Assembly (NCBI RefSeq): GCF_900108295.1
Contig: NZ_FNWK01000003.1
Coordinates: 124,001 to 188,000 of the forward strand
Reading direction: 5' to 3'
Length of the DNA stretch: 64,000 bases
From: Sphingopyxis sp. YR583
Lineage (GTDB): Bacteria; Pseudomonadota; Alphaproteobacteria; Sphingomonadales; Sphingomonadaceae
This document shows positions 16,807 to 26,604 of the stretch, piece by piece (within the stretch, counting starts at the first letter, position 1; each line of letters begins with the position of its first letter). The translations under genes and the position numbers were made by a program. The notes under the pieces were generated by a model. It searched no databases and was not told the origin of the DNA. It saw nothing but the letters and a program-made list of their open reading frames with translations.

Positions 16807-18987
16807 ATGATCAAAGTCACGTCGACCTGCCGAAGCTGTCTCGCCTACTGCCCAGTGGATGTGACAATCGATGAGGGCAATATTCTCAAGGTCGAAGGCA
16901 ATCATCGTGCACCGCTGTATGAGGGATTTATTTGTCCGAAGGGACGCGCATTGACGGATATGCACAATGATCCGCGCCGGCTACTCCACAGCCTCAAACG
17001 GCAGCCTGACGGCAGCTACGCACCAATCTCGAACGCGGACCTTGTGAAAGAGGTGGCGGAAAAAGTCGCCAGGCTCATGAAGGAGGACGGGCCGCGGACC
17101 GTCGCCGCTTACGTGGGCAGTGTCTGCGGCGAGCAACAGGCTTCCGCAGCTATGACGGCTACGTTCCTGCAGGCGATCGGCTCGCCCATGCTGTTCAGCG
17201 CGTCCACGATAGATCAGCCAGGAATCCTGGTAGCAGACGCGCTCCATGGGGTCTGGTCGGGTGGCCGGATGCGGCCCGAGGATCTTGAAGTCTTCGTGCT
17301 CGTGGGCGGAAACCCGATCATTTCAAAACAATATTTTTCTCAGAATCCGGGCCAACAGCTCAAACGACTGGTAAAGGGGGGAATGAAGCTGGTCGTCATC
17401 GACCCCCGTCGGACTGAAACGGCGCGCCGCGCGGCGGTCCATCTTCAATGCATTCCGGGTGAAGATCCGACCATCTTGGCGGGTTTGATTCATCTCATTC
17501 TAGGCTCTGGGCACGTCGATTCCGAATTTGTCGAAATGAACGCGAAGGGATTGGCTGCGCTCGATGCAGCGGTCGCACCGTTCACTCCGCAGTATGTGGC
17601 GGAGCGCGCGGGTGTCGATGAAAAAGATCTCCGCGAGGCGGCTCGCATCATCGGGGAAGCGCGAACGGGAGATATCGGGACGGGTACCGGACCTAGCATG
17701 GCGACGCGCGGCACATTGACCGCATATCTCGCGGCATGTCTGCAGACGGTACGGGGATTTTGGGCTCGAGAAGGGCAGGAGCAGTTGCGGCCCTCGGTAT
17801 TGCTGCCGCCACAGACGCCCAAGGCGCAGCCGGCTCCAACCTATCCTGCCTGGGGCTTCGGGACCAAATTGCGCGGCTACGGGTTTCAGGAGACGGCAGC
17901 AGGAATGCCCGTTGCGGGCTTGGTGGATGAAATTCTCACACCTGGAGAAGGCCGCGTGCGTGCGCTTTTCTTGCACGCCGGGGCATCCATTACCTGGCCG
18001 GATGAGAAACGAAGCAACGAAGCACTCGACGCGCTCGACCTGCTCGTCGCCTACGACATCGCATTTTCGGCGACGTCGCGACGGGCGCATTATGTGATCG
18101 CGACAGCACTGCCGTTCGAGGTGCCCGTGATGTCGCATTGGCCCGAGCTGATGGGGCGCTTTCATAACGGTTACGGCTGGGGCGAGCCTTACGCCGCCTA
18201 TCAGCCTGCGCTAGTCAAACCGCCGCCAGGAAGCGATATCATGGAGGCGTGGCAACTCTATTATCGAATGGCAAAGCACCTTGGCATACCATTGGGATAT
18301 ACTTCATTCGGCGCGGATCAAGGTCTGCCGGATGGGGAGAGCGCTGCCGTGCCGATGGACATGACGAACGAGCCATCGACCGACGAAATCTACGGACTGA
18401 TCACCAATAACTCGGCCGTTCCGTTTGAACGTGTGAAAGCCTTTCCGGACGGACATTTGTTCGACGAGGCGCGCCGTATTGTGGGGCCGAGAGATCCGGA
18501 GTGTGACCACTGGCTCAACGTAGCGAACCAAACCATGCTAGACGAACTAGCAACGGTGCGGGCGGAAGACTTTTCGACACGTGTCCTAGCTACTGACTTT
18601 CCATTTCTTTTGATCCCGCGGCGGGTGCAGAGCGTGACCAATGCAGGCTACCGGCCCGAACCGCCTCTCGGGAAGAATAGGCACAACCCCGCCTATTTAC
18701 ATTCCGCCGCCTTGGCTAGACTGGGCCTGAAGAACGGCGACTTCATCGAAATAATGTCACGCGGAGGTTCGCTTCAGGCTTTTGTTGAGGCTGACGACGA
18801 TCTTCGCGATGGCGTGGTCTCAATGTCGCACGGATTTGGCAATCCCGGCGACGCAGGCTATGATCCGCGGCGTGATGGCGCTAACACGAACCGCCTGATA
18901 CGCTGGGACGATGACTTCGATCCATATCACGGAATGCCGCGTATGGGGGCGATCCCGGTCTCCATTAGGTCGCTCGTGGAAGCGTAG
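16807..18987 (+). CDS. molybdopterin-dependent oxidoreductase (DMSO reductase superfamily)
   Basis: A 726-residue bis-MGD enzyme. The start is ATG 16807, eight bases after GGAGG. A 4Fe-4S motif opens the protein (C8, C11, C15, C43, followed by PKG). There is no twin-arginine signal, so it should be cytoplasmic. The molybdenum-site region reads TIDQ at 134-137, and VGGNPIIS and VIDPRRTET are cofactor-binding motifs. The C-terminal domain (about 600-726) is the MopB cap. The second such enzyme in the window (34889) shares the TIDQ segment. The substrate is unknown. Confidence 0.92.
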   Translation: MIKVTSTCRSCLAYCPVDVTIDEGNILKVEGNHRAPLYEGFICPKGRALTDMHNDPRRLLHSLKRQPDGSYAPISNADLVKEVAEKVARLMKEDGPRTVAAYVGSVCGEQQASAAMTATFLQAIGSPMLFSASTIDQPGILVADALHGVWSGGRMRPEDLEVFVLVGGNPIISKQYFSQNPGQQLKRLVKGGMKLVVIDPRRTETARRAAVHLQCIPGEDPTILAGLIHLILGSGHVDSEFVEMNAKGLAALDAAVAPFTPQYVAERAGVDEKDLREAARIIGEARTGDIGTGTGPSMATRGTLTAYLAACLQTVRGFWAREGQEQLRPSVLLPPQTPKAQPAPTYPAWGFGTKLRGYGFQETAAGMPVAGLVDEILTPGEGRVRALFLHAGASITWPDEKRSNEALDALDLLVAYDIAFSATSRRAHYVIATALPFEVPVMSHWPELMGRFHNGYGWGEPYAAYQPALVKPPPGSDIMEAWQLYYRMAKHLGIPLGYTSFGADQGLPDGESAAVPMDMTNEPSTDEIYGLITNNSAVPFERVKAFPDGHLFDEARRIVGPRDPECDHWLNVANQTMLDELATVRAEDFSTRVLATDFPFLLIPRRVQSVTNAGYRPEPPLGKNRHNPAYLHSAALARLGLKNGDFIEIMSRGGSLQAFVEADDDLRDGVVSMSHGFGNPGDAGYDPRRDGANTNRLIRWDDDFDPYHGMPRMGAIPVSIRSLVEA

Positions 18988-19072
18988 GCGAGATCGTCCC
19001 TAACCGCACTACAGCTCGGTACGAAGCCCGGCCAACTGTCGGATAACGGCTCAATCTAGCGGCAAGGGTTGT

Positions 19073-19100
19073 CACGCCGGCGTGCGCTGCATGCAGCGCA
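19073..19100. repeat. adjacent perfect palindromes
   Basis: ACGCCGGCGT (19073-19082) is followed at once by the 18-base perfect palindrome TGCGCTGCATGCAGCGCA (19083-19100). They lie between converging genes (stops at 18987 and 19209). They could be a rho-dependent or bidirectional stop without a T-run, or protein-binding sites. Confidence 0.55.
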
Positions 19101-19144
19101 ACGATTGACACCAAACTGACAGAGGTTGACGCGGTCTGCCCTTG

Positions 19145-19174
19145 TGTCTGACTGATATTATTATGTCTGACTGA
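19145..19174. repeat. direct repeat TGTCTGACTGA
   Basis: TGTCTGACTGA occurs at 19145-19155 and again at 19164-19174, 19 bases apart. A near copy, TGTCTGGCTGA, lies at 19681-19691 between the SnoaL-like and P450 genes. The purpose is unknown. Confidence 0.5.
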
Positions 19175-19208
19175 GATATGGGCTCCAGTCATTCTCAGTT
19201 ATTAAAAG

Positions 19209-19625
19209 TCAGCGCTCGGCCACCGCAGCGCTGGGCAGGAGTACATCCTCCACGAGCTTGGTACAAAAATACTCTTTCAGTTCCACGAGGGTGTCGCCGC
19301 GAAAACGAAAGAGAAAATGATATTGATTATTGTAGGGCTCACCGTTTGCGAGAATTGATTGTCCCTCCACTTCGGCGGATACGCGATCTTCCTCCGCGGT
19401 CATCGAAATGATCGAAAACGCGATACCGTTCTGTGTCGTATGATCCAGTGTATCCACCATCTCCAGGATGGCATCGCGGTCACGCTCTCCGGAAAGCGAG
19501 CAAGTGCCGGTAGCGATCGCGCGGCAGTCCGGGTGCAACATTTTGCTAAGCCGCGCGCTGTCACCCTGTCCGAGAGCTGTCAGAAATTCGCGCACCAGCG
19601 CCTTGTTTGTTTCCGGGCTACTCAT
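19209..19625 (-). CDS. nuclear transport factor 2/SnoaL-like family protein
   Basis: A 138-residue cone-fold protein starting at ATG 19625 (MSSPETNKALVREFL), which follows AGGGG by eight bases; the frame is open to 19703 without a better site. The start helix, the LHPDCRAI strand and the hydrophobic FLFRFRGDTLVELKEYF core are typical of SnoaL/ketosteroid isomerase-like proteins. Members are isomerases, cyclases or hydratases of small hydrophobic substrates. It is directly downstream of a P450 gene. Confidence 0.82.
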   Translation of the reverse strand: MSSPETNKALVREFLTALGQGDSARLSKMLHPDCRAIATGTCSLSGERDRDAILEMVDTLDHTTQNGIAFSIISMTAEEDRVSAEVEGQSILANGEPYNNQYHFLFRFRGDTLVELKEYFCTKLVEDVLLPSAAVAER

Positions 19626-19703
19626 TGACTGATCCCCTGTAAGACCGGCTCGCAAATCGGTATCCGCCATCCTGCAAGCATGTCTGGCTGATAAAATCGG
19701 CAA

Positions 19704-20945
19704 CTAACGCTTCTCAAACGTCATCCAGAGTTCTGCCGGGCCGTGCGCGACGTAACTGGATATCCAACGATAGCTGTCTTCACCGCGCGTCAATGCAAAG
19801 CTCTTGAGCCGCGCAGTGAGAGCGAGAAATGCCAGCTTCAGTTCGCCTCGCGCGAGCTGATTGCCGATACACATGTGGATTCCGGCCCCAAAGGCGAGAT
19901 GGCTCGTCACCTTTTCGCGATTCAGATGAATCTCGTCCGGCTCGGCGTAACGCTCAGGATCGCGGTTTGCGGCTCCATAACGAACCTCGACGAGCGACCC
20001 GGCAGGAACCACGACCCCTGCGATCTCCACATCTTCGGCCGCTCGGCGAAACAGAGTCTGTACCGGAGACAGAACACGCAGCGTTTCCTCTACAAATGAA
20101 ACGACTTGGTCCTTGTCGCTGTATATCCGGTCGCAGAGCTCCGGCCGCTCGATCAACAACCTCATTCCTGATGCCAAGGTCGTCGTAGTCGTCTCGTTGC
20201 CCGCCACCAACAGCTGGTGAATGATGCTTAGAAGCTCGCGCATGTCGAGCCGACGACCATCCACCTCTGCGTTCGCCAGATCACTCAGGATGGTCCCGGT
20301 CGGCGTGGACCGGACACGCTCTATCTCGGCGGCCAGATATCTCTGCATTTCCGTTAAAATATACGCGATTTCGACACTTCGCTCGGTCGAAATAACGGGG
20401 TTGACCGACTCGATCGAGACGTCGGACCATCGCTTGAACTGATCCATATGATCGCTGGGAATGCCGAGTTGCTCGGCGATCACGGTCATAGGCAGCTTGA
20501 TAGCAAATACGTCAACAAAATTGACTTCGGATCGATGTTCGAACTGATCTATCAGGCCGTCGACGATTTCCTGAATTCGAGGTTCCAGCATGGCCACGCG
20601 AGCGCTGGTAAAAACCTTGTCCACTAGGGCGCGATAAAAACGGTGATCAGGCGGATCGTTCGATACAAGCGTATCGAGCGGCAGCCATCCATTCTCCTTG
20701 AAAACGGCATTGGCCGCGGGGTCTTTGGTAGTCGACGTGAGCCCCGTATCGTTGCGAAGTGCCTTGACGTTAAGCAATGCCTTGCGGACATCCTCGTAGC
20801 GGGTCAATATATACGTCCCGGTGATAGGATCCTTATAAACGGGCCGCTCGCTCCGAAGCTGTGCGTAGGACGGAAATGGGCAACGCTGAACGTCAGGGTT
20901 GGCGAAGCTTATTTCGTTAGCGACACTGGTTGACGTCCTGTCCAT
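19704..20945 (-). CDS. cytochrome P450
   Basis: A 413-residue soluble bacterial P450. The start is ATG 20945 (MDRTSTSVANE); the frame runs open another 57 codons upstream but those residues are basic and unlike P450s. The oxygen-binding helix is LLVAGNETTTT, the ExxR motif is EETLR, and the heme loop is FGAGIHMCIG with the cysteine ligand. It hydroxylates a hydrophobic substrate, with electrons from an unknown ferredoxin; none is adjacent. It lies between a TonB receptor gene and a SnoaL-like gene, all on the minus strand. Confidence 0.93.
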   Translation of the reverse strand: MDRTSTSVANEISFANPDVQRCPFPSYAQLRSERPVYKDPITGTYILTRYEDVRKALLNVKALRNDTGLTSTTKDPAANAVFKENGWLPLDTLVSNDPPDHRFYRALVDKVFTSARVAMLEPRIQEIVDGLIDQFEHRSEVNFVDVFAIKLPMTVIAEQLGIPSDHMDQFKRWSDVSIESVNPVISTERSVEIAYILTEMQRYLAAEIERVRSTPTGTILSDLANAEVDGRRLDMRELLSIIHQLLVAGNETTTTTLASGMRLLIERPELCDRIYSDKDQVVSFVEETLRVLSPVQTLFRRAAEDVEIAGVVVPAGSLVEVRYGAANRDPERYAEPDEIHLNREKVTSHLAFGAGIHMCIGNQLARGELKLAFLALTARLKSFALTRGEDSYRWISSYVAHGPAELWMTFEKR

Positions 20946-21066
20946 TCTGCATGCCCTTTGGGAACGTGACCCTGCTCGATGCCGCACAATTACGTCCGGG
21001 TGGACTGGGTAAACTTGATAGCCACCAGACCGACCGCACAGCGGCTGCCGGTCTGGCTCGGCCTTG

Positions 21067-23358
21067 TCAGAAGGCGACCTTGAAGAACGCGCCGAACGTG
21101 CGCGGCATGCCTGCATATTTTGTCAGCGTGTCACCCGTGTAATTTACGGTAGTCCAGTAGTATTTGTTAGTGAGATTTCGCACGAACAGACCTGCTCCCC
21201 ACCCTTTTTCGGACTCGACGCCAACCCTTGCATCGAGCGTGGTGTAGGCCGGAATTCTCTGTCGATCGGGCTCGCCCAGATCCGCAAATGTGCGGCTGTT
21301 CACCAAGCCGCCGACACCGGCATAGCCTTCCAGACCGGGAGACATCTCCCCTCGATATTCGACATCGAAATTCGCGCTGATTGGTGGCGCAAAATTGAAT
21401 TCGCTGCCCGTGAAATCAACCGGCGTTCCGGCGGAATTGAAACCCGAGTAAGTCCCGACCTTGGTATCAATATATGTGATCCCACCGCGAAGCGTCAAAC
21501 CTTCGACAGGACGTATCGTCACATCCCCGTCGATGCCCTTGGCTTTGGACTTCGGAATGTTCACCAATGTCCCCGACACCCCGATGAACGGGACGGGGAC
21601 GAGCGTAAAGAACTGCTTGTCGCGATAATCGTAATAGAATGCGGCGACATTCAACTGCATCCGTCGATCGAAAAGGGACAGCTTTGCGCCCGCCTCGTAC
21701 GCGGTGAGCTTTTCCTGACTCAGGTTCCGCGTTTGAGATGAGAGAAGGATCGCGGTGATCGGGAACGTTCCCGACTTGAAACCACGGCTGACAAGCCCAT
21801 AGATCAAGCTGTCATCTGTCGGCTTGAAGTTTATGCCAGCCCGCCAGGACACATTATGCTGCTTTTGTTCGAGAATGGTCGGCTCCGGCAAAAATCCAGG
21901 AGCCGGACCGATCGTCAGACATCCTCCCGGCACATATGCAGCGCTCGCTGCCGGATTACCAAGGCCAGCAAGGAACCCGAGGGTACCGGCAGCCAAAGCA
22001 TTGCCCGTCGTGCATCCGTTTACGGTCTGTTTGGTGGTCGTGTAGCGGATACCGCCCGTCAGCGTAATCTGTGGCACCACCTCGAAATCTACATTCCCAT
22101 ATACGCCCAACGCTCTGTCGGTGAGATTATAGGGTCCGTCGAGAATCGTTCCGTAGGGTAGCCCGGAATATGCCTCCTGATAGTAGACCACGCGGTCAAA
22201 GATTTTGTTTTTTAGATAATTACCGCCGACAACAAAACTGCCGCGGTCACCCGCGAACATGCCGCTCAGGCGCAATTCCTGGGAAACTGTCTTAATCGTT
22301 CCTTCCGCCAGGCCCGGTATGACCGATAGCGCCACGCCGTCGAAGTCTTGAGGCTGATCGATCTTTGTCGATATGTAGCTGCTCAAAGAGGTGAGGTTGA
22401 TGGCATCACTGAGTTCGTAATTCACACGCAATGCAGCAAGCAATTGCCGATTTTTCTTATGGGTATCAAATCCAAGGTCAAAATCAGCGTCTCGTGCAGA
22501 CGTGGGCAGAGGATAGCCGATCAACGCCGGCAATGTCGCCGCTGGAACGGCGGGCGCCAGCAGCGCGAGCTGCGGCTGCTGGAGTTCGCCATGATCATAC
22601 CAGCCAGTGAGGTTGACACCCACGGTGAGGCGTTCGGTAGGCGTCCAGTCAAGCAGCAGCCGCCCCGAAAGCTTGTTCGAATCCCCATTCTTCTGGTCGT
22701 TGAGAAAATAACCCCGCTGCCACGCACCGAACTGCGTCGTATTGACGGCTAATCGGGCGCGCAAAGTGTCGGTCAACGGCCCGCTTACATGGGCTCCGAA
22801 AATCACCTGGCCAAAATTATTGACCTCAGCGTTAAACCCGCCAGTCAAATAATCCGTTGGCTTGGCTGCGATCACATTGATCGAACCACCTGTCGAATTC
22901 TGTCCGAATAGCGTTCCTTGAGGACCCTTCAGAACTTCAACGCGCTCCAAGTCGAACAGCATGTTCGCAGCTTGTGGAGCATAGGGGATCGGTACCTCGT
23001 CGACATAGAAGCTGACCGCCGGCGGTGTCGCCAACTGCCCGGAGTTGAAATTGACACCGCGAATTGAGAAGACCGGATAGCCGGTGTACGCAAGTCCAGT
23101 GCTCAGACCGGGCGTAATTTTTGGCAAATCTATGACATCGTTTATGCCGCTGGTCTTGAGTTGCTCGTCGCCAAGGACAGTGATTGTGATGCCGACGTCG
23201 CTCAGACGCTGCTCGCGCTTTTGAGCAGTCACGACGATTTCCGCATTCGCTCTGTCGGTGCTGTCACCGGCTTCCGGAATGTTGGCTTGCTGACAAAATG
23301 CGGGACTCGCCGCGGCGATGGCCAATACAGACGTCGCCAATAGAGTGATTTTCTTCAT
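21067..23358 (-). CDS. TonB-dependent receptor
   Basis: An outer-membrane beta-barrel of 763 residues from ATG 23358, preceded by GGGAGGGA. The signal peptide (MKKITLLATSVLAIAAASPAFC) ends before QQ. A TonB-box-like stretch (AEIVVTAQKREQ) and plug domain follow, including ISIRG-like and QGTLFGQNSTGGSINV motifs. The last residue is phenylalanine, as in barrel proteins. Given the P450 downstream, it probably imports a hydrophobic carbon source instead of iron. It has no STN domain, so it should not signal to a FecR protein. Confidence 0.93.
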   Translation of the reverse strand: MKKITLLATSVLAIAAASPAFCQQANIPEAGDSTDRANAEIVVTAQKREQRLSDVGITITVLGDEQLKTSGINDVIDLPKITPGLSTGLAYTGYPVFSIRGVNFNSGQLATPPAVSFYVDEVPIPYAPQAANMLFDLERVEVLKGPQGTLFGQNSTGGSINVIAAKPTDYLTGGFNAEVNNFGQVIFGAHVSGPLTDTLRARLAVNTTQFGAWQRGYFLNDQKNGDSNKLSGRLLLDWTPTERLTVGVNLTGWYDHGELQQPQLALLAPAVPAATLPALIGYPLPTSARDADFDLGFDTHKKNRQLLAALRVNYELSDAINLTSLSSYISTKIDQPQDFDGVALSVIPGLAEGTIKTVSQELRLSGMFAGDRGSFVVGGNYLKNKIFDRVVYYQEAYSGLPYGTILDGPYNLTDRALGVYGNVDFEVVPQITLTGGIRYTTTKQTVNGCTTGNALAAGTLGFLAGLGNPAASAAYVPGGCLTIGPAPGFLPEPTILEQKQHNVSWRAGINFKPTDDSLIYGLVSRGFKSGTFPITAILLSSQTRNLSQEKLTAYEAGAKLSLFDRRMQLNVAAFYYDYRDKQFFTLVPVPFIGVSGTLVNIPKSKAKGIDGDVTIRPVEGLTLRGGITYIDTKVGTYSGFNSAGTPVDFTGSEFNFAPPISANFDVEYRGEMSPGLEGYAGVGGLVNSRTFADLGEPDRQRIPAYTTLDARVGVESEKGWGAGLFVRNLTNKYYWTTVNYTGDTLTKYAGMPRTFGAFFKVAF

Positions 23359-24419
23359 TTCATCCCTCCCTTTTCTGTTTTTTGCCCGTTTAGAAACTGA
23401 GCATATTATTTCGCATTGCCGCATAAGGCTTCGGATCATCTATGCTTACTCAGTCATCCATCCCCGATGGCGTTGGAGCGAGTTGTCGCTCCTACGCTGC
23501 ATTTCCTGTCGGCGATCAGATTTTGCCTGCGAGATCGCTCAGCAGGCAGAGGTCTGTTGTGGTCATCCGACACATCACAAACTCATGAGCAAATCGCCTT
23601 TTCGTCCTGCAGCACCTTCCCAGAATCAACCGCGACAAGCATAGGTATCGCACGCTCACTTATCGTGTGTCAACGTACTAAATGGGGAGTGTTCTGCTTG
23701 CGAAGCCGTCGGCTGCACAGTGTCGGGGACTGCTCGCTAAAGTCCCGAAGTTCATCAATTATGTGGCGCATCGATCCGGCGAAGGCATCGCGCACACGCA
23801 TGGCGTTCCATGAAACATTCGCTGTCAGGGCTACATTTGGTCGGTGAGATGCCCACCCAGTCGAGCGCGAAGCTGCGGGGGGCCGCGCCCGAGCAGAGGC
23901 GCGGGCGGTTTGGCTTGCAATGCTGCGAGTCAACCCACCGCTGGAGCGATGGAAGCGAATTTCGCGCCCGCCTGACATCTCGGAGGGACGTGCCTGCCCG
24001 CAGTCCGGGGGGTGCTGTCGGCTACGAACTGAAAATCGATGAGGTGGGCGCAGTCGTGGCGTGCAGCGTGATTTCGAGTGCATCTACCAGTCTCGTAAAG
24101 AGCGGCGCCAACGAGTGACGGGTGACGAACATCGGGCTGTCAGGCCATCGCCAATTTCGATGCCCCTGCCTCAAGTGTAATCGAGCGAAACACTGCCAGG
24201 CTAGATGACAAACTAAGGTTGAATCGCAGGTTAATACAGTTTGATCGATTACCGAGAGATGATCGTAGAAAAATAATCACGAGCATCACCTGTAGAGAAT
24301 TTGATTACCTCCGCCGCAGTCATGCCAGTCGCCTGAAGCGCGGCCGCCGCCTCACTCGTCCCCTTGCATTGGAAATACAGCCCACGCTCTGATTCCATCG
24401 CGCCCTGCTAACAGCAACA

Positions 24420-24545
24420 TTCGTCATCATCCGTCGCTTCATGCACCTTATTGGGAGTTGGCATCTTCTTGCGAGAGGGCGACCCTATCCGCGCCGTGCG
24501 ACCCAAGAGAGCTCTTCCTTTCAGGAAATCAGAGATCTTCATCTG
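24420..24545 (+). pseudogene. possible 3' remnant of a gene ending at a terminator
   Basis: In the plus frame ending with TGA at 24545-24547 there are about 40 open codons, reading ...FLREGDPIRAVRPK and RALPFRKSEIFI before the stop. The stop overlaps the base of a strong terminator, as at real gene ends. A TAA closes the frame upstream and no start codon is present. I do not recognise the family, and chance is possible. Confidence 0.25.
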
Positions 24546-24582
24546 ACGCCCGCCCGGTTTCTATTGGGTGGGCGTCTTTTTA
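24546..24582 (+). terminator. rho-independent terminator
   Basis: GACGCCCGCCC (24546-24556) pairs with GGGTGGGCGTC (24567-24577) as an 11-bp stem with one G-U pair and a 10-base loop. TTTTT follows at 24578-24582. No intact plus-strand gene precedes it, so it looks orphaned. Confidence 0.8.
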
Positions 24583-24688
24583 CCCCGTTCGATGGCTGCT
24601 CGAATTGTTGGAATCTGGCTGATCACCACTGCCCCGGATTGCGCCTCCACCAGTCCCGCACCGATAGCCGAATGAAGCGCACCAAGCG

Positions 24689-25138
24689 TCAGTCGCGCAC
24701 GACGCGGATGCGGCTGAGCCGAGTCTTGGCGATGAGCCAGCGCCCTCTCGCCTTGCGATAGCAGTCATGGTAATGCCCGAAGCCGTGGCGCGACCGGCCG
24801 GCAAGGTCGCTACCTTCGCCTGCCCAGAAATGATCGTCCATCGCCCAGATGCCCTCGGCGTCGCGCGCGCCGGTGAAGCGGATTTCGAAGCTGTGGACAT
24901 GATGGACAGTCGTGGCCTCGTCGAGCTCTGCGGCGACCCCCGCCACAAAGGCTTCGGCGCCGGTCGTCAGCAATTTTTCGTCCGGCAGGCCGCCCGGCAT
25001 TTCGCGGAAGTCGCCGACCATGTCGTCGGTCAACAGGCTGCGCAACAAGGGCCAGTCCTTTGTATCGAGTGCGCGCAGATAACGCGCTTTAAGCAACCGA
25101 ATTTCCTCGATCGCAGCAAGATTGACGCCTTCAGTCAT
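24689..25138 (-). CDS. SnoaL-like/nuclear transport factor 2 family protein
   Basis: A 149-residue cone-fold protein starting at ATG 25138 after GGAAG. It opens with the helix AIEEIRLLKARYLRALDTKDW, then FREMPGG, HHVHSFEIRFTG and HYHDCYRKARGRWLIAKTRLSR. This is the usual pattern of SnoaL_4-type proteins, which include bile-acid dehydratase-like enzymes. The conserved Tyr, Asp and His residues of that group appear to be present. It ends the minus-strand catabolic unit that begins with the TonB receptor at 32935. A dehydratase or isomerase role is inferred. Confidence 0.85.
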   Translation of the reverse strand: MTEGVNLAAIEEIRLLKARYLRALDTKDWPLLRSLLTDDMVGDFREMPGGLPDEKLLTTGAEAFVAGVAAELDEATTVHHVHSFEIRFTGARDAEGIWAMDDHFWAGEGSDLAGRSRHGFGHYHDCYRKARGRWLIAKTRLSRIRVVRD

Positions 25139-25431
25139 GATATACTTCCGCTCCCGTGTAGCGGCTCAAAGGGCCGCGAAACTCCGCTCGACATTCGAGC
25201 GGACCAGACTGGAATCTTCAAGCGCGTAATTTTGCGGCGCGCGATCCTCGCGTATGCTGATGCGATCCAGCCAGGCATTCCAAGGCGAATAGGACGACGT
25301 GATTGGCCGTTGGCGGACTGCCCGGTTTTAGTTCCAATTCGGGAATTGCGGACAATGTGCATCCTGAGTAGCGCTGCCAGAATCACGCTTGGACATCCCG
25401 CAGAACTCGGCATCTGCACCGGTTATCGCCT

Positions 25432-26604
25432 CTAGGAACCGAGGATGCGCTTCAACTGATCACTTTGATCTCCCAAGCGAGGCGCCATCGCTCTTTGCGC
25501 ACCGAGGGCTGGGCCAAACCGCACGGGATGTGCCATCGCAAAATATCCGCCCTCTGTGGGATGCTCCTGCCTGCTGAAAAAGCCAGTCGCCGCAAGATGC
25601 GGATCGTCCATGATGTCAGCAAGATCGCGGACCGGCTGGGCCGGGATCTGAGCGTCCTGACAGCGCCGCAAGAGTTCGGCGGTCGCAAAGCTTGGCGTCA
25701 AGCGCGCCATTTCCTGGTACAGAAGTGCCAGATTCACAGCGCGAAGCTTGCGGCTCGCGAAACGCTCATCATCCAGAAACTCGGGCCGCTCCAATATCTC
25801 GAAGACCCGCGGCCAGGCCTCATCGGTATAGGCGACGATGCTGATAAACCCGTCCGCCGTTGGAAACGGCTGCCGGTCGGGGTCGATCTGGCGGAAATAT
25901 CCGACCGGCGCATTGGGCGGATCGAACGTCAAGCCGCCGAGATGCTCGAGAAGCATGAAATTGGTGAAGGCCTCGAACATCGGAATCTCTACGAGTTGGC
26001 CGCTTCCCGTTCTCATCTTGTGAATGAGAGCGGCAAGCACGGCATAGGCCGCGTGCAGGCCAGCGACCTTGTCCGCGATCAGCGAGGGCAAATAGCGCGC
26101 CTGCGGATTGCCATCGACACGAGGCAACAGCGTGGCCGTCCCGGTCGCGGCCTGTATGACATCGTCATAGGCTTGCAGATCGGCATAGGGACCATCCTGT
26201 GCGAAGCCCACGCAGTGGGCGTAAACGATCTCCGGATTGATCGCCTTCACGGACGCATAGTCGAGCCCGAGCCGTTCGACCGCCTTGCCTCGGACATTGA
26301 GAACGAACACGTCGGCATCGCGCAACAGCGTTTGCATCGCGGTCAGATCGTCGGGCTTCTTGAGATCGAGGGCAATCGACTGCTTACCGCGATTAATCGT
26401 CATGAAGGCGGGGCTCATGCCGGGGGTGGCCGCTGCCTTGCCCGACCATCGAAAAGCATCCCCGCCATGGGGCGTCTCGACCTTGACGACCTCGGCGCCG
26501 AGGTCGGCGAGGATATGGGTGCAGTATGGCCCGAAGACGACGCTCGTAAGGTCGACGACCTTCACCCCCTTCAGCATCGGCATGGTATCGCCCGCTGCAA
26601 TCAT
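25432..26604 (-). CDS. CaiB/BaiF family CoA-transferase
   Basis: A 390-residue class III CoA-transferase. The start ATG 26604 overlaps the stop of the upstream gene (ATGA). VKVVDLTSVVFGPYCTHILADLGAEVVKVE is the family opening, read here in two parts, and the catalytic aspartate is in the QAYDDVIQAATG segment. It moves CoA between carboxylic acids in the cytoplasm, here probably activating a ring-cleavage or side-chain acid. The open frame continues upstream to 27411, but those codons are an out-of-frame reading of the neighbour. Confidence 0.92.
   Translation of the reverse strand: MIAAGDTMPMLKGVKVVDLTSVVFGPYCTHILADLGAEVVKVETPHGGDAFRWSGKAAATPGMSPAFMTINRGKQSIALDLKKPDDLTAMQTLLRDADVFVLNVRGKAVERLGLDYASVKAINPEIVYAHCVGFAQDGPYADLQAYDDVIQAATGTATLLPRVDGNPQARYLPSLIADKVAGLHAAYAVLAALIHKMRTGSGQLVEIPMFEAFTNFMLLEHLGGLTFDPPNAPVGYFRQIDPDRQPFPTADGFISIVAYTDEAWPRVFEILERPEFLDDERFASRKLRAVNLALLYQEMARLTPSFATAELLRRCQDAQIPAQPVRDLADIMDDPHLAATGFFSRQEHPTEGGYFAMAHPVRFGPALGAQRAMAPRLGDQSDQLKRILGS

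Larger units (their letters stand above)
23359..24688. other. 1.3-kb gene-poor region between two catabolic blocks
   Basis: No convincing gene is seen. Frames of up to about 140 codons at 23416-23847 (+) and 23670-24083 (-) overlap each other on opposite strands, and neither has a ribosome site or known motif. On the minus strand a promoter-like TTGACA-N17-CGATAC lies at about 23645-23673, 290 bases before the TonB receptor. A good terminator is at 24546-24582. The stretch may hold decayed genes. Confidence 0.5.

Noticed and set aside
25135..25419. 94-codon frame upstream of the SnoaL-like gene
   Set aside because: It has no ribosome site and no recognisable motif. A pathway gene would be expected to show both, so I leave this 293-bp gap as non-coding.
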